A DNA stretch of 64,000 bases, from NCBI GenBank assembly GCA_011009095.1, contig VTPC01089997.1:53099-117098 (forward strand), given 5' to 3'. The DNA is from Ignelater luminosus (taxonomy: Eukaryota; Arthropoda; Insecta; Coleoptera; Elateridae). Positions within the stretch are counted from its first letter, which is position 1. Every line of letters begins with the position of its first letter. Positions 21,101 through 33,463 of the stretch are shown in pieces. The notes below the pieces were generated by a model, which was not told the DNA's origin, searched no databases, and saw nothing but the letters and a program-made list of their open reading frames with translations. The position numbers and the translations under genes are program-made.

Positions 21101-24100
21101 CAAATTGTCTAAAATAAAATTATTCATTATTATTTGTAGAAAAGTTACAACAGACGTGCACTTTAAAAATACACAATTTAATATAACCTCAAACATACCG
21201 TTGAGACAAGGATTGAAGGATTCTAGTAAAGAGAAATAAACTTAACTTAGCTGAAATGTAGGTTTAAGTGAAAAACAAAAAATTATAGATGTTTAAGTCT
21301 TCTCTATTTTGAATTACATAGTGTTTCAAAATGAAGTGGGAAGGTTCTAAAATAAGATTTCTTAACGAAGATTGGTAATATCTGATGGAAATAGTTTACT
21401 TCCCAAGCAATTCCATGAGGTTAGGTCAAATAAACAATTTCTCTGAGCTCAAAGTTTGTAATGCAAGTTACATAATTTTTTAATTTGTGAACGGTAAGAT
21501 ATTTTGTTTTGCTGTGTGCAGCAGAGTTGTAACTCAGGGCAAAAGGAATAACTCTGCTAAATATATCAATGCAAAATATTTAATCTTGAGTTTCAGAAAT
21601 GATGTGCATTATGATGGCTTCAAAAATGGCAAGTGCACAGCATTTAGGGATGCTGACTTAAGCAACCACCAGCCTATCTACTCATTCACACTTGATCAAA
21701 TTCTGATCCATAAATGCCCTTCAATAAGGGGTTGTTATTGCATTTTTCAAAAATATCAAAATGGCATCAAGGGGTTTCATTCTAATTAGGGATATATCTT
21801 CAGAACTAGTAAAACGAGTTTGTTATCCTTCCAGATCTAGCCCCCAAATTTAATTGTAAGTCTTTTTCTCAATAACGAAAAGACACAAGTAAGCAGCATT
21901 TGCAGATTGGTAAATAGGAGACCATCAATAAATACATGTTTTCCATGCCAGAGTTTTCCAATGAGAAACACAAGACAATCGCATATTCTAGCCATTTTGG
22001 GGAAATGGCAAAAAACGCCAATCACAACAAAACTCAAATATGTGTCACATAGAAACCTCTAAACTAGAACTGATGTGGGTGTAGTTTGATTCTCTTGTGC
22101 TTTTTCAAATTTGACATCGAACAACAGAGAGAAAATCGTTATTGAGCTCAATTTGCAATCACTTTTTGTTTGGTGTCTGTACTTTATCTCACATCAACTA
22201 GCTTTGTAGGAGATAGTATGGTATCTCCATCTGCTCAGTTTGGTGTGGCATTACTTTCAAATTTTATTGATGCCATACCATTTAAAATAATTGTGCCAAA
22301 TATTTTCAAACAAAAAATCTTTAAATAAAAATACAATTTTCTGATAAATTTTTTTGGATTCCGAATTAGATCCTTATTCAAATATTAAAAGTAAAAACCC
22401 TCAATTTTTTCATATTTTTTTGATTGTCAACATTGTTTATGAATATGAATAATCGCTCCAACCCCAAGTAAGGCGTTTGTATAGTTTTTACTTTTTATAT
22501 TTGAGTAAGGATCCAATTCAGAATCCAAAAAACTTATTGGAAAGTTGCATTTTTATTTAAAAATTTTTTATTTCTCCCAACCCCTGTAAAAGTGGCGGGG
22601 GCGTGAGGATGGTTTTTCGTGTCCATAAACAATTTTTGATAGAGAATCAAAAAATACAAAAAAATTAGGGATTCTCATTTAAATTTTCAAAACTACCCCT
22701 CACTCCACTCCTAAGTGGGGGGTGGGGGTGGTTTTTACGTGTCACATTTGAATACATTTTTAAAAATAAAAAAACACGTGCTTCGTAACTTTCTAATCTG
22801 AAGTGTATTTCTCAAGATACCTTTCAAAAAACAAAAACAATACTTACAGTCTTCTGTCAATATTCTTTAAAAGCTCTCCAGTTGCAGTGTCCCACACTTT
22901 AATTTGTCCACCAAGACAAGCACTAGCAACACTAAATCCATCTGTAGCAATACATTCAATCTCTTGTAGATGTCCTTCCAGCACAATTGGCACACCTTCT
23001 AACAACACTGGAACTTCACTTTCTTCTGCTTTATCACTATACCAAGAAGCTCTCCATTCCGCATAATTTCGAGAACATATACACCGATATAAAAACACAA
23101 ATGCATATGCCAAAACTACAACACTTATAAAACACAGAATCGTTGTTAAGAGAAATTCCATAGGTGAACTTGGATATAATGGACGTTCCGTATGATGAAA
23201 ATTCGATGATCCTGGTACACCTTCTGTATCTATAATAAAATTTTACTTACATTGTAAATAGTAAAACTAAAATTTCATTTGCATACCTGCAAAATCTATT
23301 GGATCTAACGCAACTGCTAATGCTTGCCATTCAAATTTTTGTCCCTTCTTTTCTTCAGGATTTCTCAACACGATTGCTTGGTCAGGATTAATAGAATGTG
23401 AAATTTTAATATTTGGTAGAATCGCAACAGAACGACCGCTTAACGAAATGTTATATTTTCTTAAAACAGCTGCCCAATGTTGCGTTGACAGACGCAACCA
23501 AGGAGAGTATTCAGGGTGTTTAAGTCTATTTAATTTATCGGTTTGATTTTGTTTATAAGTAAAGTCAACTGTACGTTGTGTTACAAAATTTGTGTACGTA
23601 TTATTTACATTATATCTACCATGCAAGTTAAAAGAATTATAATTCAGAAATAGGTCAGAAACATTCTGTCTGTTATCTTGATTGGCTTCTGTATTTTTCT
23701 GGTTATTTTTCTCACTTATTCCTAAGAAATATTGTTCAACAACACCACTGTTATATAAAATTCTCGCAATCCATATGACCATTAAAATCATAAATGCACG
23801 TTGAAAGAATCTTGTTCTTGCCCAAAAGTTTACTAATCGTAAACGTTTTGGTATTTTCCTTTCTTGTCCACCTTGCATTTGTCCAGCTACTATATCAGTA
23901 TGACCAGAAGATAATCGTGGATGCGATTTTGAACGATTTAAACCAAGGGTATTAACAGGACTTGAATTAAAAGGTTTATCATAATATGAATGAGTTTGAT
24001 ACAAACTATTTCGAAAATTAGGATTAGTTTTTTCAACTAAATTTTCCATACGTCTAGTATCTATACCCAGAATTGTACAAAATAATAACATTTGAAGAAA

Positions 24101-25816
24101 AAAATCAGTCAATAATCCTACAATTGCAAAAATACAAAATTCTTGTATAGCAGGTACAAATGTAAATAAGCCAATCGTTAATATTGTTATTTCGCTTAAC
24201 AAATTCTTCGTAATTGACCAACCTTCTTTACTTAAACCTTGTGCAACTCGAATCTTAACATCTAAATGTTGAGGAGTTGATACAACACTTTTTGTTATTA
24301 CTAAAACATTTTCCAGTCCAACTAATATAACAAGGTATGGAAAGATTTCTTTTCCTTGTTGAGAAAAGGTTAAACCAAAGAAAAAGCATATACCAAATGT
24401 CATTGCTAAACTGCTTAAAACGGTAAGAACAACAGTAAAGGCCATTGCAATTTTAGATTTAATTAATTCAATTTTACGAACTGAAAAATAATAATACAGA
24501 AATAGAAGTAAAAATGCTGTGGCCACTGGGAAAAATTCATTGTAATTGAATTCTCCAGGATAATAAACGTAAACAGTTTCGTTGTAAATTTTAGATGCAC
24601 TTTCTGTAGTTAAATTTAGATTTTGATGCAAGGGGTATAGAGTTTGAAGTTTGTGTCTTAAACCTGATATAAACCTGCAAAAAGAAAGATGCCATAGAAG
24701 GATAAGCTCAGTTTAATAATGAATTATAAATACTTACTGAACATCATATTCTTCTAAGAACAATGTTATTGCATACTGTAAGATTCTCTGTCTATTACGA
24801 AAAGGGTAACGTTTAATGCCAGTATCAGATAATTGCATTCCAAACAACATTTCGGCTACAGATGTTTTTCCTTTTTGTAAATTCTGTACAAAAGAAATTT
24901 TTTTATTAGTATGATCTAATTTGAATTGAATTGAATGAAGTTCTACCTGATGATTAAAAATTGTACTAAGAATAGCAGAATCTTGTGCAAATTGCTGTAC
25001 ATCTTGATGCCATAAATTTGCAGGTGATAATACAAGGCAACTGTATTGAGGTAAAACATTGCTTTTAACATCTTTACTCTTTTTTACAGCTTCAACGTGC
25101 AAACAAAGATGTCCCAATGATTTTGAACTGAAGAATTTTTAAATTTTACTAATAATCCTTACAAGTTAAATACAAGACAAACCTTTGTGCCTCTTGGAAA
25201 TTTCTTACAACATCTAATAGTTTAAAGGCTTCATATAAAGGGGCTCGAAAGGCATCACTTAAATATAAATTTGGGTCCCAAGGCATAACAGCAGTTCGTA
25301 ATACCACCTGTTGCACATAACACCATGGTGGTTTACCTGCTAGTACTTCTAAGCCACTTCCGTTACTTCCTGAACCCCATATTTGTAGTGGAAGATTTCC
25401 AGGTAAAGGTAAATGCAATAATGGATAACTAAAAATTAAAAAATATTAAACTGATGTTTTATAATTATCAATTAAGAAAGAAATCAACCACTCCTTCAAC
25501 AATCGTCAACCTTGATTTATTCTATTGTAACTACAAAATAAAAGTATAATAACAACAATCAAATGAAATTACGTAATTTATATTATAATTACTTCAATAG
25601 TACTCTTACGCAAGAAAATTGAAACACTTAATTATAATATATTTATTTTACTTACCAACACAGCAATCCAATGGAAATTGCAAAGAAAATAACAGTAGTT
25701 GGATAAGAAGTACAAAAAAGTCCATGAGCGTAATAAATCTGTCCGACTCGTTCATGTAAATTAGGGGGCCGAGAATTTGGCCCCCTAGGACGGGATTCCT
25801 CCCCACGATTTGACAT
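18162..25816 (-). CDS. SCAP: SREBP cleavage-activating protein (SCAP), nine exons, complete
   Basis: ER/Golgi escort protein that carries SREBP to the Golgi for proteolytic activation. In insects the pathway is known to respond to phospholipid rather than sterol. Exons: 25656-25816, 25183-25428, 24738-25127, 23287-24674, 22848-23229, 19225-19783, 18941-19162, 18608-18875, 18162-18547. They join in frame to 1333 residues plus stop, close to vertebrate SCAP (about 1280). After TM1 comes CYPLLHLPLPG and a long luminal loop. The sterol-sensing domain (about 310-480) has YYYFSVRKIELIKSK, EIFPYLVILVGLENVLV and FVPAIQEFCIFAIVGL, close to the vertebrate sequence. The Asp before RRME is kept. A last membrane segment (about 760-785) precedes C-terminal WD40 repeats, including VLTGSQDHTLKVFRLED. 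Exon 6 (about 856-1042) holds an Asn/Ser-rich insert. Where vertebrates have the COPII motif MELADL, this protein reads MENLVE. Confidence 0.96.
20097..20320. mobile_element. MITE in SCAP intron 5
   Basis: Ends are inverted copies: ATTAAAACTTCAGTTCTCAG at the left and, read from the other strand at the right, ATTAAAACTTTAGTTCTCAG. Both ends are flanked by AATC (20093-20096 and 20321-20324), a possible 4-bp target duplication. The 224-base element has no coding capacity. Confidence 0.7.
22311..22572. repeat. Foldback repeat, about 90-bp arms, in SCAP intron 5
   Basis: Arms at about 22311-22402 and 22482-22572 are inverted copies with roughly 80-90 percent identity by eye. They share blocks such as AATAAGGATC and GAATCCAAAAAA. 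The spacer is about 80 bases. A further stretch to about 22745 contains two G-rich runs (near 22595 and 22712), one beside each copy of TGGTTTTT-CGTGTC, suggesting a larger compound repeat. Confidence 0.65.
25762..25787 (-). other. GC-rich hairpin inside the first SCAP exon
   Basis: TAGGGGGCC (25762-25770) and GGCCCCCTA (25779-25787) form a perfect 9-bp stem with an 8-base loop, 29 to 54 bases downstream of the start codon. It stands out in AT-rich sequence. It could slow initiation or be a by-product of the Arg/Pro-rich N-terminus it encodes. Confidence 0.5.
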
Positions 25817-25819
25817 TTG

Positions 25820-25837
25820 CTACGTCACGTTACCCAT
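25820..25837 (-). promoter_or_regulatory. Short upstream ORF before SCAP
   Basis: A five-codon ORF (MGNVT, then TAG) lies in the presumed SCAP 5' leader and ends three bases before the SCAP ATG. The leader is inferred to be spliced, since an acceptor-like AG precedes it at about 25873-25874. If transcribed as predicted, ribosomes would have to reinitiate or scan past it. Confidence 0.4.
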
Positions 25838-27669
25838 GACTTAGTAATTACTTTGCTGTTGTAAAAGAGCACCTGTAAATAAAATTAATTATCAGCAAAA
25901 ACAAGAGTCGTTTGTATTTATCAGTACATTTTAGTGTAAAAAATGTTTATAAAGTAATAGATGACAGTTATAATGTAATTTTTATCTGGTGCTAATGCAA
26001 AAAAAGTCGAGTTACAGTTTCATGTATGTAAAAGAAATGTTTTCATTCTACTGCTAATTATATATCTTTAATAACCTTGAACCTTACTCTTAATCGATAA
26101 TTATTGGATACTTACATTTATAACGATTGCTGTTATAGAAATCAATAAAAGATTAACTAGAGTATGTTAATGTCTACTAGATTATTAAAACTTTCGTGAA
26201 GGTAATAAAAACATGAAAAGTTATAAATTTTACATGTTACAGTAAAGTTTGAAATTTGTTAATAATAAATAATCCTTCCTAGATATAATTAACAGAATGA
26301 ATGATAAGATTTCTATTCAAAGGTTAGACAATAAGAAGATAAGTAACTCACTGAAACTTGACACGTCTAGAATAAAGAGTACATATTTTTGCAATGAGAT
26401 ATTGATTATAGAACAAAAGTTTATTTAACAGTGTTAAAAATATAGTCGCTAATCTCTCATTTGATAATTAATAATAAAACTTTTTTTTAGAAAAGTGCTA
26501 ACTTAATCAATTAAATAAATTGAAACAATGATAAAAGCCACAAAAGGGTAATTGTCAATTTATTTTTTATTATTATCAAATATTGTACATTTTAGCCAAA
26601 ATACATAAACCAGATTTCATTTACTTAAAAATACACAGAATGATTTTACATATGAACTGGTTTTTTTAGTTGCTTATTTGAATACCCAGTTGAAAATCTA
26701 AAAGTATTAATGCGTCATTATTCATTGGACATAATAAATAACCTTAACTTATCAGCTTCAAATTCGAATTAAAGAAAATAGCTAATTCAATACAATTTGT
26801 AGATGAACATATAAAAAAGTCAAAATCCTTTTACATTATGATATACAGTGCATGACTGAGATAGTAAACTTAGGAAAACTAATAGCTGAGTGAGTTTATA
26901 CTGTTGTGACTTATTCCTTATTTCAGTTTCTCCTTTTCTATTGAAAATTTGTAAGACAGCTGCCAAAACAAAATAATTAAATTAAATTTAAAAAAATGAT
27001 AAAATGTAAAATAAATTGCCAAGACAAAAGTAACTTGAGCTGCTAAAAATACATTTGTTATGTTTAGTCTATCGTTCATTATTTGATAGGTAATGCTGAC
27101 TTGGCTGTTTCAAGTGGTTCCAGCAATGTTAATCTTACCAGTTCACTGAAATAAGTTATATCTTAATGTATTATTTATTTATTTATTTCAGTTGCCAAAC
27201 TGGGCAAAAGACAGATTATTAAAAAAATATTAATTAGAAAGTAGAAGAATCTTTCTCAGGGAAAGAAACCACTTATTATGAATGCCAATTTCAAGTAATT
27301 TTAATTTCAAGTGATAATAATGCATATTTTGCAAACATTTTAATTTCAAAGTTTGCAATGATGAGTAAGAGCTATAAAATTCAAGTTAATACTTGAAAGT
27401 CATAGCAGCCTCTTGTAAATAGTGATTATAACATGTTTTTAGGTACATAAGATGCAAAGTTCGAATCTTGTCAGTAATACTACTTTTTTCAAATTAAAAA
27501 TTAAAAAAACTAAACACTGATGCTTAGGGTAACTGACTCTGTGACGGGTGACTTAACAATTAGCAGGCATTTGTTTATTCTGCAGCAAACTGCTTAGTGT
27601 CCAAATATATAGTTGCCAAGTTAATTTTTACCCTGTTGCTATTTATTCATACACGGGTTATAATTTATA
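25838..27669. other. Intergenic region upstream of SCAP
   Basis: Probably holds the rest of the SCAP 5' leader intron and promoter. No other gene or clear repeat was recognised. Confidence 0.4.
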
Positions 27670-28510
27670 CAGTGCGTCCACATTTCGATGGTCACTATTG
27701 GGATTTCAGAAATTGTAAGAGATACAAAGTCAGTTAAATTAGAAAAGATTTGGCTATTCAGTTTTCTTATGCGTTTGTTTTTTCAAAAAAGTTCAAAGCT
27801 TATTTGCTAAAAACAAAATTATCTTAGTTTCTTTAAAGGGAAATATCTCAGGAACGCGCAAAGATAGAAAAGAACAGCAAAGAGGGTGCTTCAGAGAATT
27901 TACTCCAAAACACAAAAAAATTATTTTCGCAATTGTCTTTTGTTTTACTTCGGCGGTGAAACGTAAATCCAAATTTTTTCTAATGGAACGCCTACTTGAT
28001 TTCCATATTACTGAACTGCACGCCTTAAATGCTTTTCAGTGATACATGGTTTGACATAGCTATTCTTTTGTTTTACCGAGTTATGAAGTGAAAATCATTT
28101 TTCATCATAGTATGCCATGACATCTAACACACACAAAGTCATGGAGTTTTATCAAAGAAATTCATTTGTTATGCCAAAATTGCTAAAACAAAATAAATAT
28201 GCTTTTATGGGGCATTATCTGCTTATTTGATAATATCTGTGAATGCTCAGTAAAGTATCTTAAAAGCGTCTTTTGTTTTGTTTTAGCAACTGTTACATAA
28301 CAAATGTAATTTATCTGACAAATATCAATGACTTTTATGTGTTTAAAGCCATGACACACTAAGTGGGAAATGCCTTTTATTAAAAAAAAAAATAAGATAA
28401 TTTTGCTTTTAGCAAATATCTAGTATGCCATGAACTTTTTTGAAAAAATAAAAGCATAAATAAACTGATCTCCAAAATAGCCAAATCTTTTCTAATTTAA
28501 CCGACTTCGT
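27670..28510. mobile_element. Foldback transposon relic
   Basis: Starts at CAGTGCGTCC after TATA, like other Tc1/mariner-type ends here. The stretch 27722-27840 recurs inverted at about 28395-28510 (blocks TTAAATTAGAAAAGATTTGG and TTTTTTCAAAAAAGTTCA). A further inner pair around 28135-28330 (TTAGCAA/TTGCTAA, AAAGTCAT/ATGACTTT) extends the fold. The right terminus is lost. No coding sequence was recognised. Confidence 0.6.
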
Positions 28511-29039
28511 ATAAATAATTGAAGCAGCTTTGTCCGAATATTATAGTGGTTAGGGCTAGTATAAGAGGGCAACAATAGGTAAAGCACTTAAAAAAGTATT
28601 TTTTAAGCTTCCTAACTATTAATGTAATTAATTCTTTAGTTTCATAATTAAAATACCTTTTCTCAAACAAGTTCCAAAAACAAAAGATCCTGCACATCAT
28701 ATCACTGAAAAAGATTGAAAATGAGTTATAGAACTATAACAGAATTGGCCCATTTAAATAAGTTTGACTTTGGAGTTTTATATTTTGATAAAACAAAAGA
28801 TAACTGTGAAGCTATTGTTTTCATATTAATATACTATGTCACGTAGTCTTTATTCAATACCTCCTAAAAGTAAATGAATATCTATATACAATCTTATATC
28901 ACGGAAAAATATTCAAAACAAGCTTTTCTGCGGTACCAAACTCTCAAACTCAAGTGTATCCATCTGCCTGTGCTCAAACAGATATTTGCTTATGTTCAGG
29001 CTTAAATTACCTAAAAGCACTACATTTTCTTCTTTAAAG

Positions 29040-29170
29040 TAACTGAATAATCTCGTTTTTAAAAAATAGCTAGTAAGCCATTCATTTGCTTAAAGAACCA
29101 AAACCACCAACAGATGATCTCCAAAATGGACAACCTTTTTCTAATTTAATCAACTTTGCATCTTTTATGA
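29040..29170. repeat. Partial copy of the 28.4-kb repeat arm
   Basis: Resembles 28395-28510 in the same orientation: TAGTAAGCCATTCATTTGCT against TAGTATGCCATGAACTTTTT, then GATCTCCAAAATGGACAACC against GATCTCCAAAATAGCCAAAT, then CTTTTCTAATTTAA. It is a degraded piece of the same foldback family. Confidence 0.55.
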
Positions 29171-30468
29171 TATGCGTGATAACTTCAGTAAGCAAGTTTT
29201 TAAAAAATCTATATGTATATAGGATACTTCAGAAATAAATGCAGTAGATTTCAAGACATGTTCTTTAATCAAAAATATACAGGTTGTTACAGCCTTATCT
29301 GCTTCTTTCTCAATAAAATAGAGTTTTCTCAAATGGCTGTTGTTACAGTATTTACATTTACATTCAATTTATTAAAAAGTCACTTTTCCCCCTTTTTTTT
29401 CCCCAGAATGCATCGTTTTCAAGTAGTCAGATTTTTTGAAAATTTTCTAAATCCATTGTTCAATGTTGATATTTTTCTTTTCAACATGGCTACCTAGTAA
29501 GTCCCATTAAAAGAAAACTTGATTACGATTTTGCGTTTTTCAATCGTCCTATAGGTGAGGTTTCGAAATTAGTTTCTATTTAAAAAAAACAAAAAGATCA
29601 AATATTACTTTTGTAAAAATATCCTGGGTCAACATAGGTTGAAGCCTGCGATTGGGGAAAAATTTTCAGATCTGAAATCGAATCCAAAAGCCATATCAAG
29701 GGTCTAAAATCACAGAGGCGTATCAACCAACAGTCTATTTTTTCATTCAACTTATAGATGTATAACACAAACAATTCATTCCCGATTCTTCTTTGTTGCT
29801 TGCGGTACAAATTACAAATATTTTAGCTAAAAGTTTATTTATAAACATTTTCTTTTCTTCTCTAAATTTAGCTTTTTGTTCATACATCCCTCTGGCATTA
29901 GACCCTTAATATAATTCAGTAGTTGGTGATCAGATTTTTTTAAAAAAAAGGTAATCTTGAATAAAAATTAAAAAAGTAAAATAGAATATTTCTAGCCATA
30001 AATTAGGAAATTTTGACATTGACAGGTGTTATAGAAAAAATGAACTATACAGATAGCTGTATGTATGTATGTATAATAACTGCCTAACTTTTATGCGTGA
30101 AATTAAGATTATCTACTTACATTGAAATTATTTCAAATGCAATGATAGCTGAACAATATGTAAGTAATTTAAACCAAGCAAGTTGAAAAATTAAAAACAT
30201 TTATTTTCCATGGAAGATATTAACAAACTGTCCACGGTAAATAATAACACTGTGTATGGTAAGAATTACTAAAAATAATAAAATGTGCAATGATAAGATT
30301 TTTGTAAGAGCAAAATATAACAAGTCTATTATATAAAATCTTGTACTGGTTTTAATGATGTTTGTTAATTAAGGTGAACTAAAAAACTACTACTAAAACA
30401 GCATGTTTTTTAAATAAAGCACTAAAAATTTAGTTAAAAAGTAGTAGCATTTTTGATGGTGTGATATA
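29171..30468. other. AT-rich intergenic region
   Basis: No gene or definite repeat recognised. A short ATGT microsatellite occurs near 30061-30072. Confidence 0.4.
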
Positions 30469-31574
30469 CAGGGTGTTTGATTCACCGCCGTATATCCGAA
30501 AAGGGGTGATGGATGTCATGATTTGGAACTTATCTAACCTAATATACTGTTATACAAAGTGTCACGGTTTTTGAGATATTGTCATTTTTCATAATTTCAC
30601 CCAATTGGACGTATTTCCCCATTTAAATGTGAACACTGCACTATTGGAAACTTTTAATTTGAAGGTAATGATAATTTTATAATCTTTTATAACTACTCTA
30701 TCAATTTTAGTCATCTCCATCTACTCCTACAAATGATTAAGCAAATTAGACCCGGAGAAAGTTAAAAGAATTATAACTCTAAAATTTAACTTTTACTTCA
30801 TAAGGCTATAATCACCAGATTTGACGCCCCTGGATTATTGATATTTGGGGACCATCACTATTTAATAGTCCAATCAAACAAGTGTAATTCAATGTAGATT
30901 CAATGCACTTTAATAGTCCAATTAAACGCTTGTAATAAAACGTGGAGTTCAACGCAAACTGATACGGACCTGCAACACGCAAAAATCACAAAATTAACGG
31001 TTGAAAATGCAAAAATCAACACCGCCAACAGTTATGAAGCCAAACTTACAACCAATAACGTGTTATCAAGTGTTTGCTTTAGTGTGGCCAAACGGTTCTT
31101 TTGTATTCAAGTCGCCTGTTAGTCCTAAGAATCTGCAAGTGGTTAAAAGTGTGATATGTCATTTTAAAGGGCAAACAACAAGGATGTTTTTAAAAATGTT
31201 TGAACATAATTACCCATTGGATTTTTCTCTTTTATAGCCTTACAAAGTAAAAGTTCAATTTTAGAGTCATAATTTTTTTAACTTTCTCCGGGTCTAATTT
31301 GCTTAATCACTTGTAGGAGTAGATGGAGATGACTAAAATTGATAGAGTAGCTATAAAAGATTATAAAATTATCATTACCTTCAAATTAAAAGTTTCCAAT
31401 AGTGCGGTGTTCACATTTAAATGGGAAAATAGGTCCAATTGGCTGAAATTACGAAAAATGACAATATCTCAAAAACCGTGACACTTTGTATAATAGTATA
31501 TTAGGTTAGATAGGTTCCAAATCATGTCTTCTACCACACCTTTTTGGATATACGGCAGTGAACCAAACATCCTG
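30469..31574. mobile_element. Long-TIR foldback element, TA target site
   Basis: Begins CAGGGTGTTTGATTCAC and ends with its inverted counterpart (GTGAACCAAACATCCTG), flanked by TA on both sides. The arms run about 340 bp each and are highly similar, for instance around TTAGACCCGGAGAAAGTTAA near 30750 and its reverse near 31280. The roughly 400-base centre has an unrelated 78-codon open frame (31001-31237) with no recognised domain. Ends and target site fit a non-autonomous Tc1/mariner-superfamily element. Confidence 0.8.
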
Positions 31575-33463
31575 TATATTTATGACAGAGATCATTCATA
31601 AATTATGATTAAAAACAAGTAGTAGAGGAATATTTTATCGAGAATCAGGTCTGCGTTGTTGATATAATTATTGAATGTTTAGAATTCTAAATAAAATAAA
31701 TTTTGATATTCAAAATAATCTATCTAAAGTCTGCTCTGCTATTCGATTCGATCAAATACTTTATTAAACTCTTTGTATCATATTTAACGAGTAAACTTTA
31801 AATTATTAATAGTACATAGTGGTAGACAGCTGGAGAAATATACAATATCAGGTATTCCACAAGGAGAGATTGAGTCACTTTTATTTATTTACTTTTTTAT
31901 CTATTAACAATCTACTGACATGATGAGAAATTGGAAATAGATCATATGTATAAGGTAATGTATTAAATCCATTAATCATGTTCTGAAAATGCAAATGCTA
32001 TGAAAATAATTTCTTAATTCTCACACCTGACATGTATGAACCTTCAGAATGTATTTTACAACAATACCATTGTAAAACAGAGAATGAAGTAGCCAACAAT
32101 ATATCATCTTCCTAAAGGAAAGAACATATTCAAATTTAAAAGAGCAGCCAAAGAACATGTAATTGTTAAAAATAAACAAGTAACCAACCACAAAGAAGAA
32201 TAATAGAATAGTAGAAGAAAGAGTAGTATTTAAAGGGTGGGGGGAAGGTAAGAAGAGGAAAAAGTTTTTTGATTCGGTATTTGAACTCTTTTACTATTTC
32301 AAAGTTAAAAAGGTTGTTAAAGATAAATCTCTCAATTATCAAGGGCGGTTTTCACACCCTTGATGAAGAAAACATGTCTAATATTATTTAATAAATAACA
32401 TTTAAAAAAAATCAGTTGATAATCTAAACACTTCATTCATATGTTCTGTTAAATTTCAGCATACTTATCTTACAAAGTTAATTTCTAATATTTAAATATT
32501 GTTAGGCATTCCTGTTAAACTGAAAACCTGTTAAGACTAATTGCAACGCCGAGCGAATAATTTATACATACATATAATTCTTACACTGCTGTGAAGGACA
32601 ACAAAGAAATGCATTGCAAATATTTTATTTACACATAATAAAAATATCAGTTTTATAAAACTTTTCCATAATGTCAAAATGCATGTAGTATGTATTTCAT
32701 TTATCAAGCTAACAACTTACGTAAAAGTGCTGAAGTTGATTCATTCAAAAAGCAACTTTTAAGAAAAATTCTGCATCACTTGATCAAATTAGATTTATTC
32801 ATTTGTAACTTTTCCAACAACTAATGAATGTCATCATGATAAGGTTTTTCTTTCATATTTGTAGTATTAAAATAAGCACCTTTGTAAAACAAATAAAAGA
32901 GATTAGGACAATATTGATTGTTCAACAATGATGTGTGTATAAGATAACCTCAAATAAGAATTTACTGCTTATAAGTAAAACATTGTAGAATTATTTGGAG
33001 CCGTTTTTTTCGCAATGCAGCGTGTTCGTTATAGTTCAACGTTCGTTTATTTGTGACGTCATAAATTTCGTTAGATGCGAAAATGAACCGTTTTGAATAC
33101 GCTCTGAGCAATCTCTGATCACTTGATAGGTTATATTTGTTTATACGAATAGTGTCAACTGAATAAATTTAAAGAGACTAGATAATAATTAATCGATAAT
33201 ATAATAGGTAGGTAAATAACTCCATTATTATCTTTACATATAAATTATTGGCACTTTGTTCTGTAAATAAACTCAGATTATAACCTAACTTTTCAGTAAC
33301 CAATAATTCAAAATCCGACTCCTATGAAATTTGAAATTCAATGAAGCTGTTTTGAACCAGAACGTGAAAGACGTCATCATTTCTGCGCGAAAATGCGCCG
33401 TTTCAAACCACAGCGTCGCAAGAAAAGCCCCTAGTTTGGACCAAATTCATTTAACTTTAAGTA
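31575..33463. other. Intergenic region
   Basis: No gene recognised. 33000-33435 is less AT-rich, with CG-containing motifs such as GACGTCAT near both ends, and may be a decayed MITE, but the inverted match is weak. Confidence 0.35.

Noticed and set aside
21487-21789. 100-codon open frame in SCAP intron 5
   Set aside because: No motif recognised, no initiation context or splice logic, and the intron is repeat-rich.
27459-27467. GTTCGAATC, a tRNA B-box-like motif
   Set aside because: No matching A box at the right distance and no cloverleaf can be folded.
31001-31237. 78-codon open frame in the core of the foldback element
   Set aside because: No recognisable domain; kept only as a point in the element's finding.
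32998-33433. Possible MITE beside the mariner at 33464
   Set aside because: End similarity is only partial by eye and no target duplication was found.
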